Below, piece by piece: positions 34,506 through 43,431 of a stretch of 64,000 nucleotides of DNA. Position 1 is the first letter of the stretch; every line of letters starts with the position of its first letter. The stretch lies in NCBI GenBank assembly GCA_016710785.1, contig JADJUE010000005.1, positions 186,001 through 250,000 on the forward strand. Direction: 5' to 3'. The stretch is from Candidatus Epilinea brevis. GTDB taxonomy: Bacteria > Chloroflexota > Anaerolineae > Epilineales > Epilineaceae. A program made the position numbers and the translations under genes. A model generated the notes under the pieces. It was not told where the DNA came from. It saw only the letters and a program-made list of their open reading frames with translations, and made no database searches.

Positions 34506-34871
34506 GGGCGGGACCGCCCCGGATGGGCGCCCGTCCTCCTCCAGGTTCAGCCGGTGCAGCAGGCGGTGGAAGACGGGGACGAAGATCAGGCCGGCGGCGA
34601 TGAGGAAGACCAGGCCGGCGTACAGGGCGTAGAACGAGGCGAAGAGCTTGCCCGCCGCGGGCTCGACGTGGTCGACGGGCCCCATGCCGCCCAGGAGCAT
34701 GGCGGCGTTGAGCTGGGCGTCGATCCAGAGCAGGCCGCCCAGGTAGTGGTAGCCCGCGGCGCCGGCCGCCCAGGAGCCCCCGATGCCCAGAACGGAGAGG
34801 CCGACATGCCGCAGCATCCGCAACAGGAAGGCCCGGCGGGGGAGAAGCGGCTCGCTGCGATGCTCGTACAT
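34056..34871 (-). CDS. Small two-TM membrane protein with run-on reading frame
   Basis: The first ~105 residues (MYEHRSEPLLPRRAFLLRMLRHVGLSVLGIGGSWAAGAAGYHYLGGLLWIDAQLNAAMLLGGMGPVDHVEPAAGKLFASFYALYAGLVFLIAAGLIFVPVFHRLLHRLNLEED) look like a complete bacterial membrane protein with two helices and a pore-like IDAQLNAAMLLGGMGP segment. Such proteins normally stop just after HRLLHR-x-LEED. Here no stop is met until 34056, so the frame runs about 450 bases into the antisense of the preceding secreted gene, crossing a GGGGCGG/CCGCCCC hairpin at 34507. A lost stop or a base error near 34525 is likely. AAGGAAGG precedes the ATG at 34871. Confidence 0.55.
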   Translation of the reverse strand: MYEHRSEPLLPRRAFLLRMLRHVGLSVLGIGGSWAAGAAGYHYLGGLLWIDAQLNAAMLLGGMGPVDHVEPAAGKLFASFYALYAGLVFLIAAGLIFVPVFHRLLHRLNLEEDGRPSGAVPPLLFLRQPRQEDRDARHARQDGAMPVGAGVDQLHQAHGRQGDARRGQEARVGGVEAEGTLVVSQGRVVAGGRAVPWADPEGDQAVLEPRRGGHLAVDAAAHRVQGHAQVGHRHPRRPGRAAVQELQLHRQLLPGDDARRCAAQAGAQLAR

Positions 34872-34950
34872 CCCGACCTTCCTTCTTGAACCGGCCCTGC
34901 CGGGCCGGTAGCGCGGATCGGGTCGGCCGACAGGCGCCGGACCCAAGCCC

Positions 34951-35709
34951 TCAAGCCGCCAGGTTCAAGCGCTTGAAGATGCCCTCCGGCAGCAGCTTGA
35001 CCAGGGTCATGATCAGCCGCCAGTAGCCGGGGATGTAGGCGATGTCCCGCCCGCGCACGATGGCCGCGTGGGACAGGCGGCCGGAGCGCTCGGCGGAGCA
35101 GACCAGCGGCCCCTTCTTGAGGCTCGCGGTCATGGGCGTGTCCACGGGTCCGGGGCGCAGGTCGGTCACGGAGATGCCCAGGGGGTACAGCCGGGCCCGC
35201 AGGCCCTGGAGGGTGGCGATGACCGCCGCCTTGGCCGCGCCATAATGGTAGTTGGCCCGCCGGCCGCGGTCGCCGGCCACGGAGGTGATGACCGCCAGGC
35301 GGCCGCTCCGCTGGGCTTCCAGGAGCGTGGCCGCACGACCCAGGAAGGCCACCGTGGCGGTGGCGTTCTCCTGCCAGGACCGCGCGGCCAGATCGGGGTC
35401 GCGCTCGACGGCCGCCTGGTCGGGCAGGGAGCCCCAGGCCACCAGGATGAGGTCCACCGTGCCCAGTTGGGCGCGGGCCTCGTCGAGCAGCGCCTGCTGG
35501 CGGCCGAGGTCGGCGAAGTCGATGACGAAGGTCCGGGCCTCACCGGCGCCGCGCACGCGCAGGTCGTCGGCCACGGCTGTCAGCCGCGCCTCGTCCCGGC
35601 CGGCCAAAAGAAAGCGCAAGTCGCCCGGCTGCGCGGCGGCGGCCACGAAGCGCCGGGCGATGGCCTGGGCGATGCCGGAACTGGCTCCGGCGATGAGGAT
35701 GCGCTGCAT
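34951..35709 (-). CDS. Short-chain dehydrogenase/reductase, DprE2-like
   Basis: This 252-aa SDR has ILIAGASSGIAQAIARRF (NAD(P)-binding GxxxGxG), ITSVAGDRGRRANYHYGAAKAAV with the catalytic Ser-Tyr-x-x-x-Lys, and the DLRPGPVDTPMT cofactor loop. The overall sequence resembles decaprenylphosphoryl-ribose 2-epimerase subunit DprE2-type SDRs, but no DprE1 partner is adjacent, so another ketone or sugar substrate is possible. The gene is divergent from the cystathionine gamma-synthase gene, 65 bp apart. Confidence 0.82.
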   Translation of the reverse strand: MQRILIAGASSGIAQAIARRFVAAAAQPGDLRFLLAGRDEARLTAVADDLRVRGAGEARTFVIDFADLGRQQALLDEARAQLGTVDLILVAWGSLPDQAAVERDPDLAARSWQENATATVAFLGRAATLLEAQRSGRLAVITSVAGDRGRRANYHYGAAKAAVIATLQGLRARLYPLGISVTDLRPGPVDTPMTASLKKGPLVCSAERSGRLSHAAIVRGRDIAYIPGYWRLIMTLVKLLPEGIFKRLNLAA

Positions 35710-35774
35710 GGAGCCGATTATACCCCGCTGCTATCCTTGCGGCCTTCCGCAACCCCAACCATGGAGCCCCAACC

Positions 35775-36926
35775 ATGTCCCAGCAGCCCAGCGACGGCTT
35801 CAGCACCCGCGCCATCCACGAGGGCCAGGCGCCCGATCCCACGACGGGCGCGGTGATCGTCCCCATCTACCAGACGAGCACCTACGCCCAGCAGGCGGTG
35901 GGCGAGCACAAGGGTTATGAGTACAGCCGCACGGGCAATCCCACGCGCACGGCCTATGAGACGGCCCTGGCCAGCCTGGAGAACGCCGACTGGGGCCTCG
36001 CCTTCGCCTCGGGCATGGGCGCCACCAGCACCCTCTTGTACCTGCTCGAAAGCGGCGATCACGTGTTGGCCGCCGACGACCTCTACGGCGGCACCTACCG
36101 CCTCTTCGACAAGGTGCTGCGGCGCTACGGCATCGACTTCAGCTTCGTGGACCTGAGCGACGCCTCGGTGGTGGCCGCGGCCCTGCGGCCCAACACGCGC
36201 ATGGTATGGATCGAGACGCCCACCAACCCCATGCTGAAGCTGGTGGACATCGCGGCGGTGTCGGCGGCGGCCCGTGCCCAGGACGCCCTGGTGGTGGTGG
36301 ACAACACCTTCGCTTCACCCTACCTGCAGCAGCCGCTGGATCTGGGGGCCGATATGGTCATGCATTCGGCCACCAAGTACCTGGGCGGCCATTCCGACCT
36401 GGTGGGCGGCGTGGTGGCCGGGCGGGGCGAAGCGCTGCGCGCGCGCCTGGCCTTCCTGCAGAACGCGGCGGGCGTGGTGCCGGGCCCTATGGACAGCTGG
36501 CTGGCCCTGCGCGGCCTGAAGACCCTGGCCCTGCGCATGGAGCGCCATTCGAAGAGCGGCCTGGCGCTGGCGACCTGGCTGGAAGGCCATCCGCGGGTGG
36601 AGCGGGTGATCTACCCGGGCCTGCCCTCGCATCCCTCGCATGCGCTGGCCCTGCGCCAGATGCCCCGCGGCCATGGCGGCATGGTCTCCTTCGTGGTCAA
36701 GGGCGGCGAGGCAGAGGCCCGGCGCATCGTCGCCGCCACCCGCCTCTTCACCCTGGCCGAGAGCCTGGGCGGTGTGGAGAGCCTCATCGAGCTGCCGGCG
36801 GCCATGACCCACCTGTCGGTGGCCGATTCGCCCTTGGCGGTACCGCCGGGCCTGGTGCGGCTGTCGGTGGGCATCGAGGACCTGGAGGATCTGCGGGCGG
36901 ACCTGGCGCAGGCGCTGGGGGGGTGA
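35775..36926 (+). CDS. metB: Cystathionine gamma-synthase/lyase-family PLP enzyme
   Basis: This 383-aa enzyme carries the Cys/Met-metabolism PLP fold: FSTRAIHEGQAPDPTTGAVIVPIYQTSTYAQ, the YSRTGNPTRTAYE substrate loop, FASGMGATSTLL and the PLP lysine K201 in MVMHSATKYLGGHSDLVGG. Either synthase (cystathionine from O-acyl-homoserine and cysteine) or lyase activity fits; the sequence alone does not settle this. It is cytoplasmic and works as a tetramer in known members. Confidence 0.87.
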   Translation: MSQQPSDGFSTRAIHEGQAPDPTTGAVIVPIYQTSTYAQQAVGEHKGYEYSRTGNPTRTAYETALASLENADWGLAFASGMGATSTLLYLLESGDHVLAADDLYGGTYRLFDKVLRRYGIDFSFVDLSDASVVAAALRPNTRMVWIETPTNPMLKLVDIAAVSAAARAQDALVVVDNTFASPYLQQPLDLGADMVMHSATKYLGGHSDLVGGVVAGRGEALRARLAFLQNAAGVVPGPMDSWLALRGLKTLALRMERHSKSGLALATWLEGHPRVERVIYPGLPSHPSHALALRQMPRGHGGMVSFVVKGGEAEARRIVAATRLFTLAESLGGVESLIELPAAMTHLSVADSPLAVPPGLVRLSVGIEDLEDLRADLAQALGG

Positions 36927-37183
36927 ACCCGCGGGTCGAACCGCCCGCAAGGTCCCCAGCGGTCTCTACCGCCTGGCCCCGGGCTGACCGCATCGTTCCG
37001 GTCGGACGCGACGACCCGCCACACTGATGCAGGACAGCATCGCGCCCCCATAACAGCACCGCCCCGCCCTCGTTGTCATCTCCCGAGCCCCGGCGATCTG
37101 CCGGCGGACCTTGCCCAGGAGATGACCATGCGCCCGTTTTTCTCGACCCGAAGCTTGAATGGTACCCGCTGTTCGTCACGGAC

Positions 37184-37324
37184 GGCTCCCCCCTCCCAAC
37201 CTCCCCCCGCTGGGGGGAGGAGCCGGACGAATCCTCCTGAAGGGGGAGCAAGCCCTTCCCCCAGCGGGGGAAGGCACGGCGCCTGCTCCTCCCCCCAGCG
37301 GGGGGAGGCCGGGAGGGGGGAGCC
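37184..37324. mobile_element. MITE-like element A with ~40-bp terminal inverted repeats
   Basis: The left end (37184-37223) and right end (37285-37324) are inverted copies of each other, each containing CCTCCCCCCGCTGGGGGGAGG flanked by GGCTCCCCCCTCCC. The 61-bp centre carries smaller inverted repeats. The insert lies between the start codon and the signal-peptide core of the surface protein gene. A further copy of the right-end sequence GCCGGGAGGGGGGAGCC ends at 37384. No transposase is encoded. Confidence 0.8.
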
Positions 37325-38727
37325 TGGCCGGAAGGAGGCCGGCAGGGGGACCGTTGGCAACGGGGCAGCCGGGAGGGGGGAGCCGCTCGCCGCCCTCGTC
37401 CTTCTGCTCTCGCTCGCCCTCGCGCCTGCCACCCCCGCCGCCGCCCAATCCCCCGCCGCGCCCACCGCCCCGGCTCGCGACCGGGTGGCCTTCGCGCCGG
37501 CCATGCGCGGCTGGACGCGAGTTCGGGCGCGACTACGGCCTGAAGGTGCAGAACCTGGGCGCGGGGCCCACCCGCTTCCTGCTGCTGGCCCAGGCGCCTG
37601 CTCAGCCGGTGCCCGCCGCCGCCGGCTGCGCGGAATGCCCGCGCTTCACGGCGGTCTGCAGCCCCTTGACGGATCCGGGCGTCGCCTGGACTGCCTTCCC
37701 CGGTGGCGGCGGCGCTGTCGTCTACAGCCTGAGCCTGCGGCCGGCGAGCGAGGCCGGTGAGGCCTGGGCGGCCTTCGCCCGCGCCCAGGGGCTGGAAGCG
37801 AGCGCGTCGTTGGCCGACGTGGCCTGCCAGGCCATCGCCGCGGCCGCTGGACCTTTCCGCGGCGCGGCGCCGACGCCGACCTCGATGGCGTCCCAGGTGA
37901 CGGCGCCAGGCGGCAGCGCCCTGAACGGGCCGGGATCGGTCCGAGGGGCCGGGTCGGAGGCCGGACCTCGCTCGGTCGATGCCGACGAAGGCCTGGACTG
38001 CGCCCTGTACCGCGGCTTCCACGCCGCCTACCTGAGCGGTGCGGCCATGACCGAGCTGCTGCCGGACCTGCCCCTGGACCTCCTGCGCGGCGAGCCGTTG
38101 GCGGCAGCGGCGGCCTTCGAGATGCCCACCATCGACGCGAAGGGCGCCCCGTCGGCGGCCCGCCCGGCCCTGGACCGCGAGGCGGCGCTGAGCCTGAGCG
38201 ACGCGGGCGCGGATCCGGCAATCGCCCGGACGGAACCCTTCGTCTACATCCTGCCGGGGGTCTTCCTGGAGACGCCGGAGCTGCAGAAGGGCTTGGTCTG
38301 GCTGCAGGGCGCCTCGGCGGACTGCGCGCAGGTGACGGTGGAGGCCTTCCGCGGCAGCCAGGGCCAGCTGCCGGGCCGGCGCCAGCTGTCGGTGGCCGGC
38401 GGCGCAGTAGCCAGCTTCCAGCCGGCGGACAGCTGGTCCGACATGTCCGCGGCCTCGCTGCGCGTCACCAGCGACCGGCCGCTGGCGGTGATGGCCTCGC
38501 AGCTGGGCTATGGCACGAGCGCCAGCTTCAACGGCAGCCTGATGGGGACGACGCCGGAGTCCTGGGCGATTCCGCTGGCCTACCAGGAGCCGAAGCCGCT
38601 GCCGCCGGCGGTGGTGCTGGGGGAGGCGGGGGAGGGGGAGCGAACGGCGGCACCTCCTGGGAAAGTCGTCATCCGGCAGCCCCCGCTCTGGCTCTCGCCG
38701 CTGGGCGGCCCCTCTCCTGGCCTCGCC

Positions 38728-38917
38728 GGCCCCCCTCCCGGCCTCCCCCCGCTGGGGGGAGGAGCAGGCGTGCTTCCCCTTGACAGGGGAAGCGTGGCGC
38801 TTGCCCCACGCTCTAACCTGAGCGCAGCTGACCGCAGTCTCGACTCCGTCTCCCCGCAGGGGAGAGTCCTCACGTCTGCTCCTCCCCCCAGCGGGGGGAG
38901 GTCGGGAGGGGGGCGCC
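38728..38917. mobile_element. MITE-like element B with the same terminal inverted repeats
   Basis: The ends (38728-38764 and 38878-38917) share the GCTGGGGGGAGGAGC / GCTCCTCCCCCCAGC termini of element A, but the centre is longer and different. It lies within the mature region of the same gene, and its 190 bp keep the reading frame open across the insert. Confidence 0.8.
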
Positions 38918-40035
38918 GTTCCGCTGACTCCTCCTTCGCCCCCCACGCCCCAGCCCCCGCCGACGGCCGCCGCACCCAGGTGGCGGCCTTCAACACCGGC
39001 CCCGCCTGGGACAACCTGCAGGTGGACACGCAGGCAGAGGGCCAGGATCCGCGGGGCGTGCCCCTGGGCATCCCCCCCCTGGCGCAGGTGATCTTCGAGA
39101 TGGGCTTCGGCCTGGGCCGCGCGGGCGGCGAGGGCTGGGCGCGGATGTCCACGACGGCGATGCCGATCGCCGCGGCCTTCTACGGCTACCGCCTCTCGAC
39201 GGGCGAGGAGGCGGCCACGGAGACCTGGGCGGCGCCGGCCTGGCGCTATGGCGCCGCCGGATCAACCGGCGGCGAGAACGCGGGGCCAAGCTCGGGGCCG
39301 CGGACGATCGGGCTGCCGGCGCCGGCGGCGCGGCACGATTACTGGGAGCAGCGCGACGCGGATGCGCCGGTGGCGCGCATCGCCCTGCAGAACCTGGGCC
39401 CGGCCCCCGCCCGGGTGGCGGTGGACAGCTACGACGCGCTTTGCGGCTACAACGGCAGCCGGGAGCTGACGCTGCCGCCGCTGGAGGCGCGCCTGCTGCC
39501 GGTGGACGAGCTGCCGGGCGCCCGCTGGCGGGACATCTCCGCGGTGGTGCGCGTGCTGGAGGGCGAGGCGGCGGTGCAGCTGGAAGTGGCCCGCTCCCGC
39601 ACCTTCCCCATCCGCGACTTCCCGCTGGACCGGGCGGAGGCGCTGTTGGGCACGCCGATCCTGTCCGCGATGCCCCCGCCGGTGGTGCGCGAGGCCCTGC
39701 TGGAGCTGACCCCGCCGCTGATCTCCATCCCCCGCCCGTCCGCGCCCACCACGACCCTGGTGACCTTGCGCGACAGCATCCGCAGCGGCCGCTGCCTGAG
39801 CTTCACGGCCAGCAGCTCTGCGCCCTGGCTGCTGCTGCCCGCCTGGGACGGCCTGCTGCCGGCGGACCTGCAGCTGACCATCGACCCGGCGACGATGCCG
39901 GCTGGCCGCCAGGTGGCCGAGTTGACGGTGCGCGTGATGGAGGACGGCGTGCTGGGCAACCCGGGCAAGGTGACGGTGGTGGTGGAGGCAGCGGCGGCGC
40001 GGCCGACGGTCTGGCTGCCGCGGTTGGGCAGGTAG

Positions 40036-40425
40036 GGCAATGGCGCCCTAGGGGTGCCTGGCCGCGGCGCGGGTCCATGCGTTCGCGTTGAGCGACGTCG
40101 GTTCGTGGGGTCGGGTCTGCCGGCACCCGCCCCCACCCCCCGGCCCCCTCCCCCAAAACGGCTGGGGAGGGGAGGGGGGTCAGGGAGGGCGGGCGGGGTA
40201 GGGGCGGGGTGCGTTTCGCGGCAAACCCCTGCGCACCGATGGCGGTGGGCGGACCGGGTTCAGGGAGGGCGGGTTTGAACCACCATCGGCCATTTCCCAC
40301 CCGCTCGGCCGGTAAACCCGCCCTGCCGTTGGGCACGCGAATGCGGTCGGCCCCCCTGGCAGGCCCAGGCGGCCCCTCGGCCTGCCCAGCGGCCCCGGCC
40401 GGCCCAGCGCCCGGCAGGCCCGCGC
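40036..40425. other. Intergenic region with GC-rich hairpin
   Basis: No gene is supported. A GC-rich inverted repeat at 40142-40179 (GGCCCCCTCCCC paired with GGGGAGGGGAGGGGGG) could act as a terminator for the preceding gene or be another repeat element. GTTCAGGGAGGGCGG-like G-rich stretches follow. Confidence 0.45.
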
Positions 40426-42429
40426 CTATCGCCGCCCCCCCAACGCCACCCCTCCCAGCCAGTCCGTGATGTGGAACGCCGGCGCGCCGACCGTGTCGAC
40501 GGCCGCGGGATCGGCCTTGCGGTAGATGAGCAGGTTGACGCCGGGGGCGGCGGCGCCCGGGGCCACGGCCATGCGGCCGCTGCCCCAGGCGCCCTGGACG
40601 ATGGCCTGCGGGCCGTCGCTGCCCAGCTGCCAGATCATGCCGTCTTCGTCGCGCAGCAGGAGGCCGGCGCTCGCGGGCAACAGCTGCGCGGCGGCGCGGC
40701 GGCGGCCGGAGGGGGCGGGCGGCCAGGTCAGGGACTGCTCGACCTCGGCCCCGTCATCCTGGCGCGGGTCCAGCCGCGCGGACCGCCAGCGGATGCGCTC
40801 GGCGCGCAGGTCGCCGAGCGCGGGGTTGGCCCCGGCCGGGGCGTCCGCCGCCGGCGCGCCGGCGGCTTCGTCGTCGAGCCATTGCAGCCAGGTCAGCGAA
40901 CCGTCATCGGTCAGCTGCAGGGTCGCCGGGTCCAGGCGGCCGCGTCGCAGGGGCCGGGCCGCCACGAGGGGATCCGCTGTCGGCGCCGGGTTGGAGGCGC
41001 CTGACCCGGCGGGGTCGGGGAGGTAGGCCGGGGCGGACAGGACGCGCTCGGCCCGCTGCCCGTCCCAGCGGAAGATGTCGATGTCGGTGCCTGAGGCCTG
41101 GATGCCGCCCAGGAGGAAGAAGCGGCCCGCGGGGCTCCAGGCCATGATCCCGCCCGCGCTGCCGCTGGGCAGGCTCAGGCCGATGCCGGTGGCCACGGCC
41201 TCCACGGCGGACGACGCTGGTGGATCGGCGGCGGACGCCCGGGACAGGCCGTCCAGGCGCAGCACGTGTACGCCGCCCTCGCGTTCGCCCAGCACCAGGG
41301 CGGCCTGGCCGTCGGGTGCCAAAGCGGCGGCGGCGGGCGTCTCGCCGAGGCCGGCCAGCAGCGAGACGGCGTTCAGCCGGGTCCCCGAACCGTCCAGCAG
41401 CCACAGGTCGCCCTGCCAGTCGGTGTCCCGCGCCGAGCGCCAGGCGTTCTGGCGCGTGACGAGCACGCGGCCGGCCTGGGCGGCGCAGTCGAGGGCGGTC
41501 AGCTGGGCCTCGGCGCTGCCGGGGAGGTCGCCGAGGTCGGCGAAGACGCGGGGCTCCACGGGTGCGGCCCGGGGCCGCAGGGCATGCGCGGGCAGCAGCA
41601 GCACGCGCTGGTCGTCGCGGGCGGCCAGCTGCGCGTCGGCGCTGCCTTCCTTGCCGCGCCGCAGGATGAAGAGGACGAGCCCGTCGTCGGGCAACACACA
41701 GAAGTCGGCCACGCTGTCGCCGCTGCCGGCGGCGATGCCGGCCGGCGCGGCATCTTCCCAAACGGCGTTGGGGAAGGGCCCGGGTGGGTCGGCGGGGTCG
41801 GGGTAGGCGTCCGTCCACGGATCGGCGGTCGGCGTCGCGCCGGGCGGCAGGGCCGCGTCGGCCGGCGGCGTGCCCTCCGGGGCCGGCGGGGCGACGGGCG
41901 AGGGCGTGGGGGTGACGGTGGCGTGGCCCAAGAGGGGCGCCCCGCCGCGCGGCCAGACGAGGAAGGCGGCGGCCAGGGCGACGGTGGTGGCGGCGCCGGC
42001 CAACAGGAGGGGGGCCAGGCGGGAGGGCCGGGGGCGGGAGGGTGCCGGGCGATCCGCGGCACCGGGACCGCCGCGGGTGCCGGCTGCCACCCTTCCGGCA
42101 GGGCTTGCGGGCCGGCGGGCGGCCAGCCAGCGGCCGAGCCGCTGCGCGGAGCGCTGCGGCCAGGGCTCGGCGGACAGGTCTAGCGGCTCGGCGGTGGCGG
42201 GCTGGGCTTGGGCATCGGGGTAGAGGTCGGGGATGGCGCGGAGGCGGGCCATGAGCGCCTCGTCTGGTTCGGGGGCGAACATGGCCGTAAGGGCGGAGCG
42301 CACGAGCTGCTCTTGGGCCTGTACGGCGCTGCAACGCGGGCAGGCGGCCACATGCTCCTGGGCGACGGGGTCGCGCAGAAAGGCCTGGAAGTTGTCTGCC
42401 ATCCGGTACTGCCACTGCTCGCAGGTCAT
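40426..42429 (-). CDS. Membrane-bound anti-sigma-like protein with extracytoplasmic beta-propeller-like domain
   Basis: This 667-aa protein starts with a zf-HC2-type motif (CEQWQYRMADNFQAFLRD...HVAACPRCSAVQAQEQLV, His-x3-Cys-x2-Cys), the sigma-binding anti-sigma fold. One membrane helix (RLAPLLLAGAATTVALAAAFLVWP, about residues 138-161) and a Pro/Thr-rich linker follow. The outside part of about 450 residues has repeating blades (LVLFILRRGKEG; LWLLDGSGTRLNAV; GGVHVLRLDGL; IMAWSPAGRFFLLGG), suggesting a sensor beta-propeller. The ATG overlaps the stop of the upstream ECF sigma gene (ATGA). It probably holds the sigma factor inactive until a surface signal is sensed. Confidence 0.78.
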   Translation of the reverse strand: MTCEQWQYRMADNFQAFLRDPVAQEHVAACPRCSAVQAQEQLVRSALTAMFAPEPDEALMARLRAIPDLYPDAQAQPATAEPLDLSAEPWPQRSAQRLGRWLAARRPASPAGRVAAGTRGGPGAADRPAPSRPRPSRLAPLLLAGAATTVALAAAFLVWPRGGAPLLGHATVTPTPSPVAPPAPEGTPPADAALPPGATPTADPWTDAYPDPADPPGPFPNAVWEDAAPAGIAAGSGDSVADFCVLPDDGLVLFILRRGKEGSADAQLAARDDQRVLLLPAHALRPRAAPVEPRVFADLGDLPGSAEAQLTALDCAAQAGRVLVTRQNAWRSARDTDWQGDLWLLDGSGTRLNAVSLLAGLGETPAAAALAPDGQAALVLGEREGGVHVLRLDGLSRASAADPPASSAVEAVATGIGLSLPSGSAGGIMAWSPAGRFFLLGGIQASGTDIDIFRWDGQRAERVLSAPAYLPDPAGSGASNPAPTADPLVAARPLRRGRLDPATLQLTDDGSLTWLQWLDDEAAGAPAADAPAGANPALGDLRAERIRWRSARLDPRQDDGAEVEQSLTWPPAPSGRRRAAAQLLPASAGLLLRDEDGMIWQLGSDGPQAIVQGAWGSGRMAVAPGAAAPGVNLLIYRKADPAAVDTVGAPAFHITDWLGGVALGGRR

Positions 42430-43151
42430 CGCCCGCTCTCCTTGTCTCGGAACCCGCTGCCCAGGTCGGGGCCTGTGGGCGCGGGTGTATCAACGGTAAT
42501 CAGGTTGGCCGCCAGGCGCGCTGCGGCTCGCTGCCAGCGTTTCTGGACGACCGATTCGGTCAACCCCTGCATGGCGGCGACATCTCGCTGGTTGAGATCG
42601 TGGGCGCCGATCAGCACCACCAGGCGCCGGTCTTCAATCGACAGCATGGCGAGGGCGCGCTGCACCCTGCTGTCCCAGCCGGCCACCATGGGCTCGTCCT
42701 CGATGGCTACCGCGAGGTCCACCGGCCGGCCCAGATGGCGTCTCTCGATGCTCGACCGGCGGTAGTGCTCGCGGTGCAGTATGGCGGCGATGCCGAAGAG
42801 CCATCCGCGCACGGCGGCGGGATCCCGCAAGGCTGCGCGGCGCTCCCAGGCGCGCTTGAAGGTCTCCTGGAGCCAGTCCTCTGTCTGTTGGACATCCTGG
42901 CAGTGGTTCCAGTGGAAGCGGAACAAGGGCCGGGTCCAACGGTCCACCAGGGCGGTGAATGCCTCGGATCCCCAGTCGTAGACGGCGGCGGTAGCCGCGG
43001 CGGACGCGTCGAAGGCAGCGGAATCGCCGCCCGCGATCGCGCCGCTCTCCGTCGGCGCCGTGGGCCGGCCGTCGGACAGCTGCTCCCAGCACAACGTGGC
43101 TGCGCTGCCGGAGGCATTGGATCTGGGCACTTGCCGAGGGGATGAAGGCAT
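42426..43151 (-). CDS. ECF-type RNA polymerase sigma factor
   Basis: This 241-aa protein has a disordered N-terminus of about 60 residues, then sigma region 2 (FTALVDRWTRPLFRFHWNHCQDVQQTEDWLQETFKRAWERRAALRDPAAVRGWLFGIAAILHREHYRR) and region 4 (LSIEDRRLVVLIGAHDLNQRDVAAMQGLTESVVQKRWQRAAARLAANL, a helix-turn-helix for the -35 box). It couples to the anti-sigma gene by an ATGA overlap, the usual pairing. The start at 43151 (MPSSPRQ) was taken because the region further upstream in frame is Pro/Arg-rich and not protein-like. Confidence 0.82.
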   Translation of the reverse strand: MPSSPRQVPRSNASGSAATLCWEQLSDGRPTAPTESGAIAGGDSAAFDASAAATAAVYDWGSEAFTALVDRWTRPLFRFHWNHCQDVQQTEDWLQETFKRAWERRAALRDPAAVRGWLFGIAAILHREHYRRSSIERRHLGRPVDLAVAIEDEPMVAGWDSRVQRALAMLSIEDRRLVVLIGAHDLNQRDVAAMQGLTESVVQKRWQRAAARLAANLITVDTPAPTGPDLGSGFRDKESGR

Positions 43152-43431
43152 CGGGTTCGCTCCGGATGGGGTGAAGCCGGGATCAGGAAGGCGAGACCGC
43201 CGGGCATTGCTGCCGATGAGGATGGATGATGGAAGCCACAACGGTGGGCCCAAGCCCCGTGGCGACCAAGGGGCGAGGCCGCCCGCGCTCCCCACGCGGG
43301 CGGCCTCGGCTATTCGGTTGTGGATGAAGGTTGGGCCCGGAGGCGGGCGACGGGGATGATGGCGTCCGCTTGGAGGAGCGTCACGGCTACGCCGGCGGGG
43401 ATGAATGGGTACGGCTGGAGGCCCGCGCCGC

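Larger units (their letters stand above)
37128..40035 (+). pseudogene. Secreted surface protein gene with a frameshift and two inserted MITE-like elements
   Basis: The intended product is a secreted protein. The frame of ATG 37128 (AGGAG 6 bases upstream) encodes a start and a signal peptide (LAALVLLLSLALAPATPAAAQS). The mature region (EFGRDYGLKVQNLGAGPTRFLLLAQ...) continues in a different frame from about 37513, so one indel separates them. Downstream the frame is open to RPTVWLPRLGR at the stop. The mature part has beta-rich surface-protein repeats (VQNLGAGPTRFLL; QNLGPAPARVAVD; VVRVLEGEAAVQLEV). Two inverted-repeat elements, at 37184 and 38728, interrupt it and are translated as Pro/Gly-rich low-complexity inserts (PPLGGGAG...PPSGGRPGGG). 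The gene may be functional if the shift is a sequencing error. Confidence 0.65.

Noticed and set aside
36784..38946. 720-codon minus-strand frame over the surface gene and its MITE elements
   Set aside because: It is built from the inverted-repeat elements read backward and Arg-rich runs, and has no recognisable domain.
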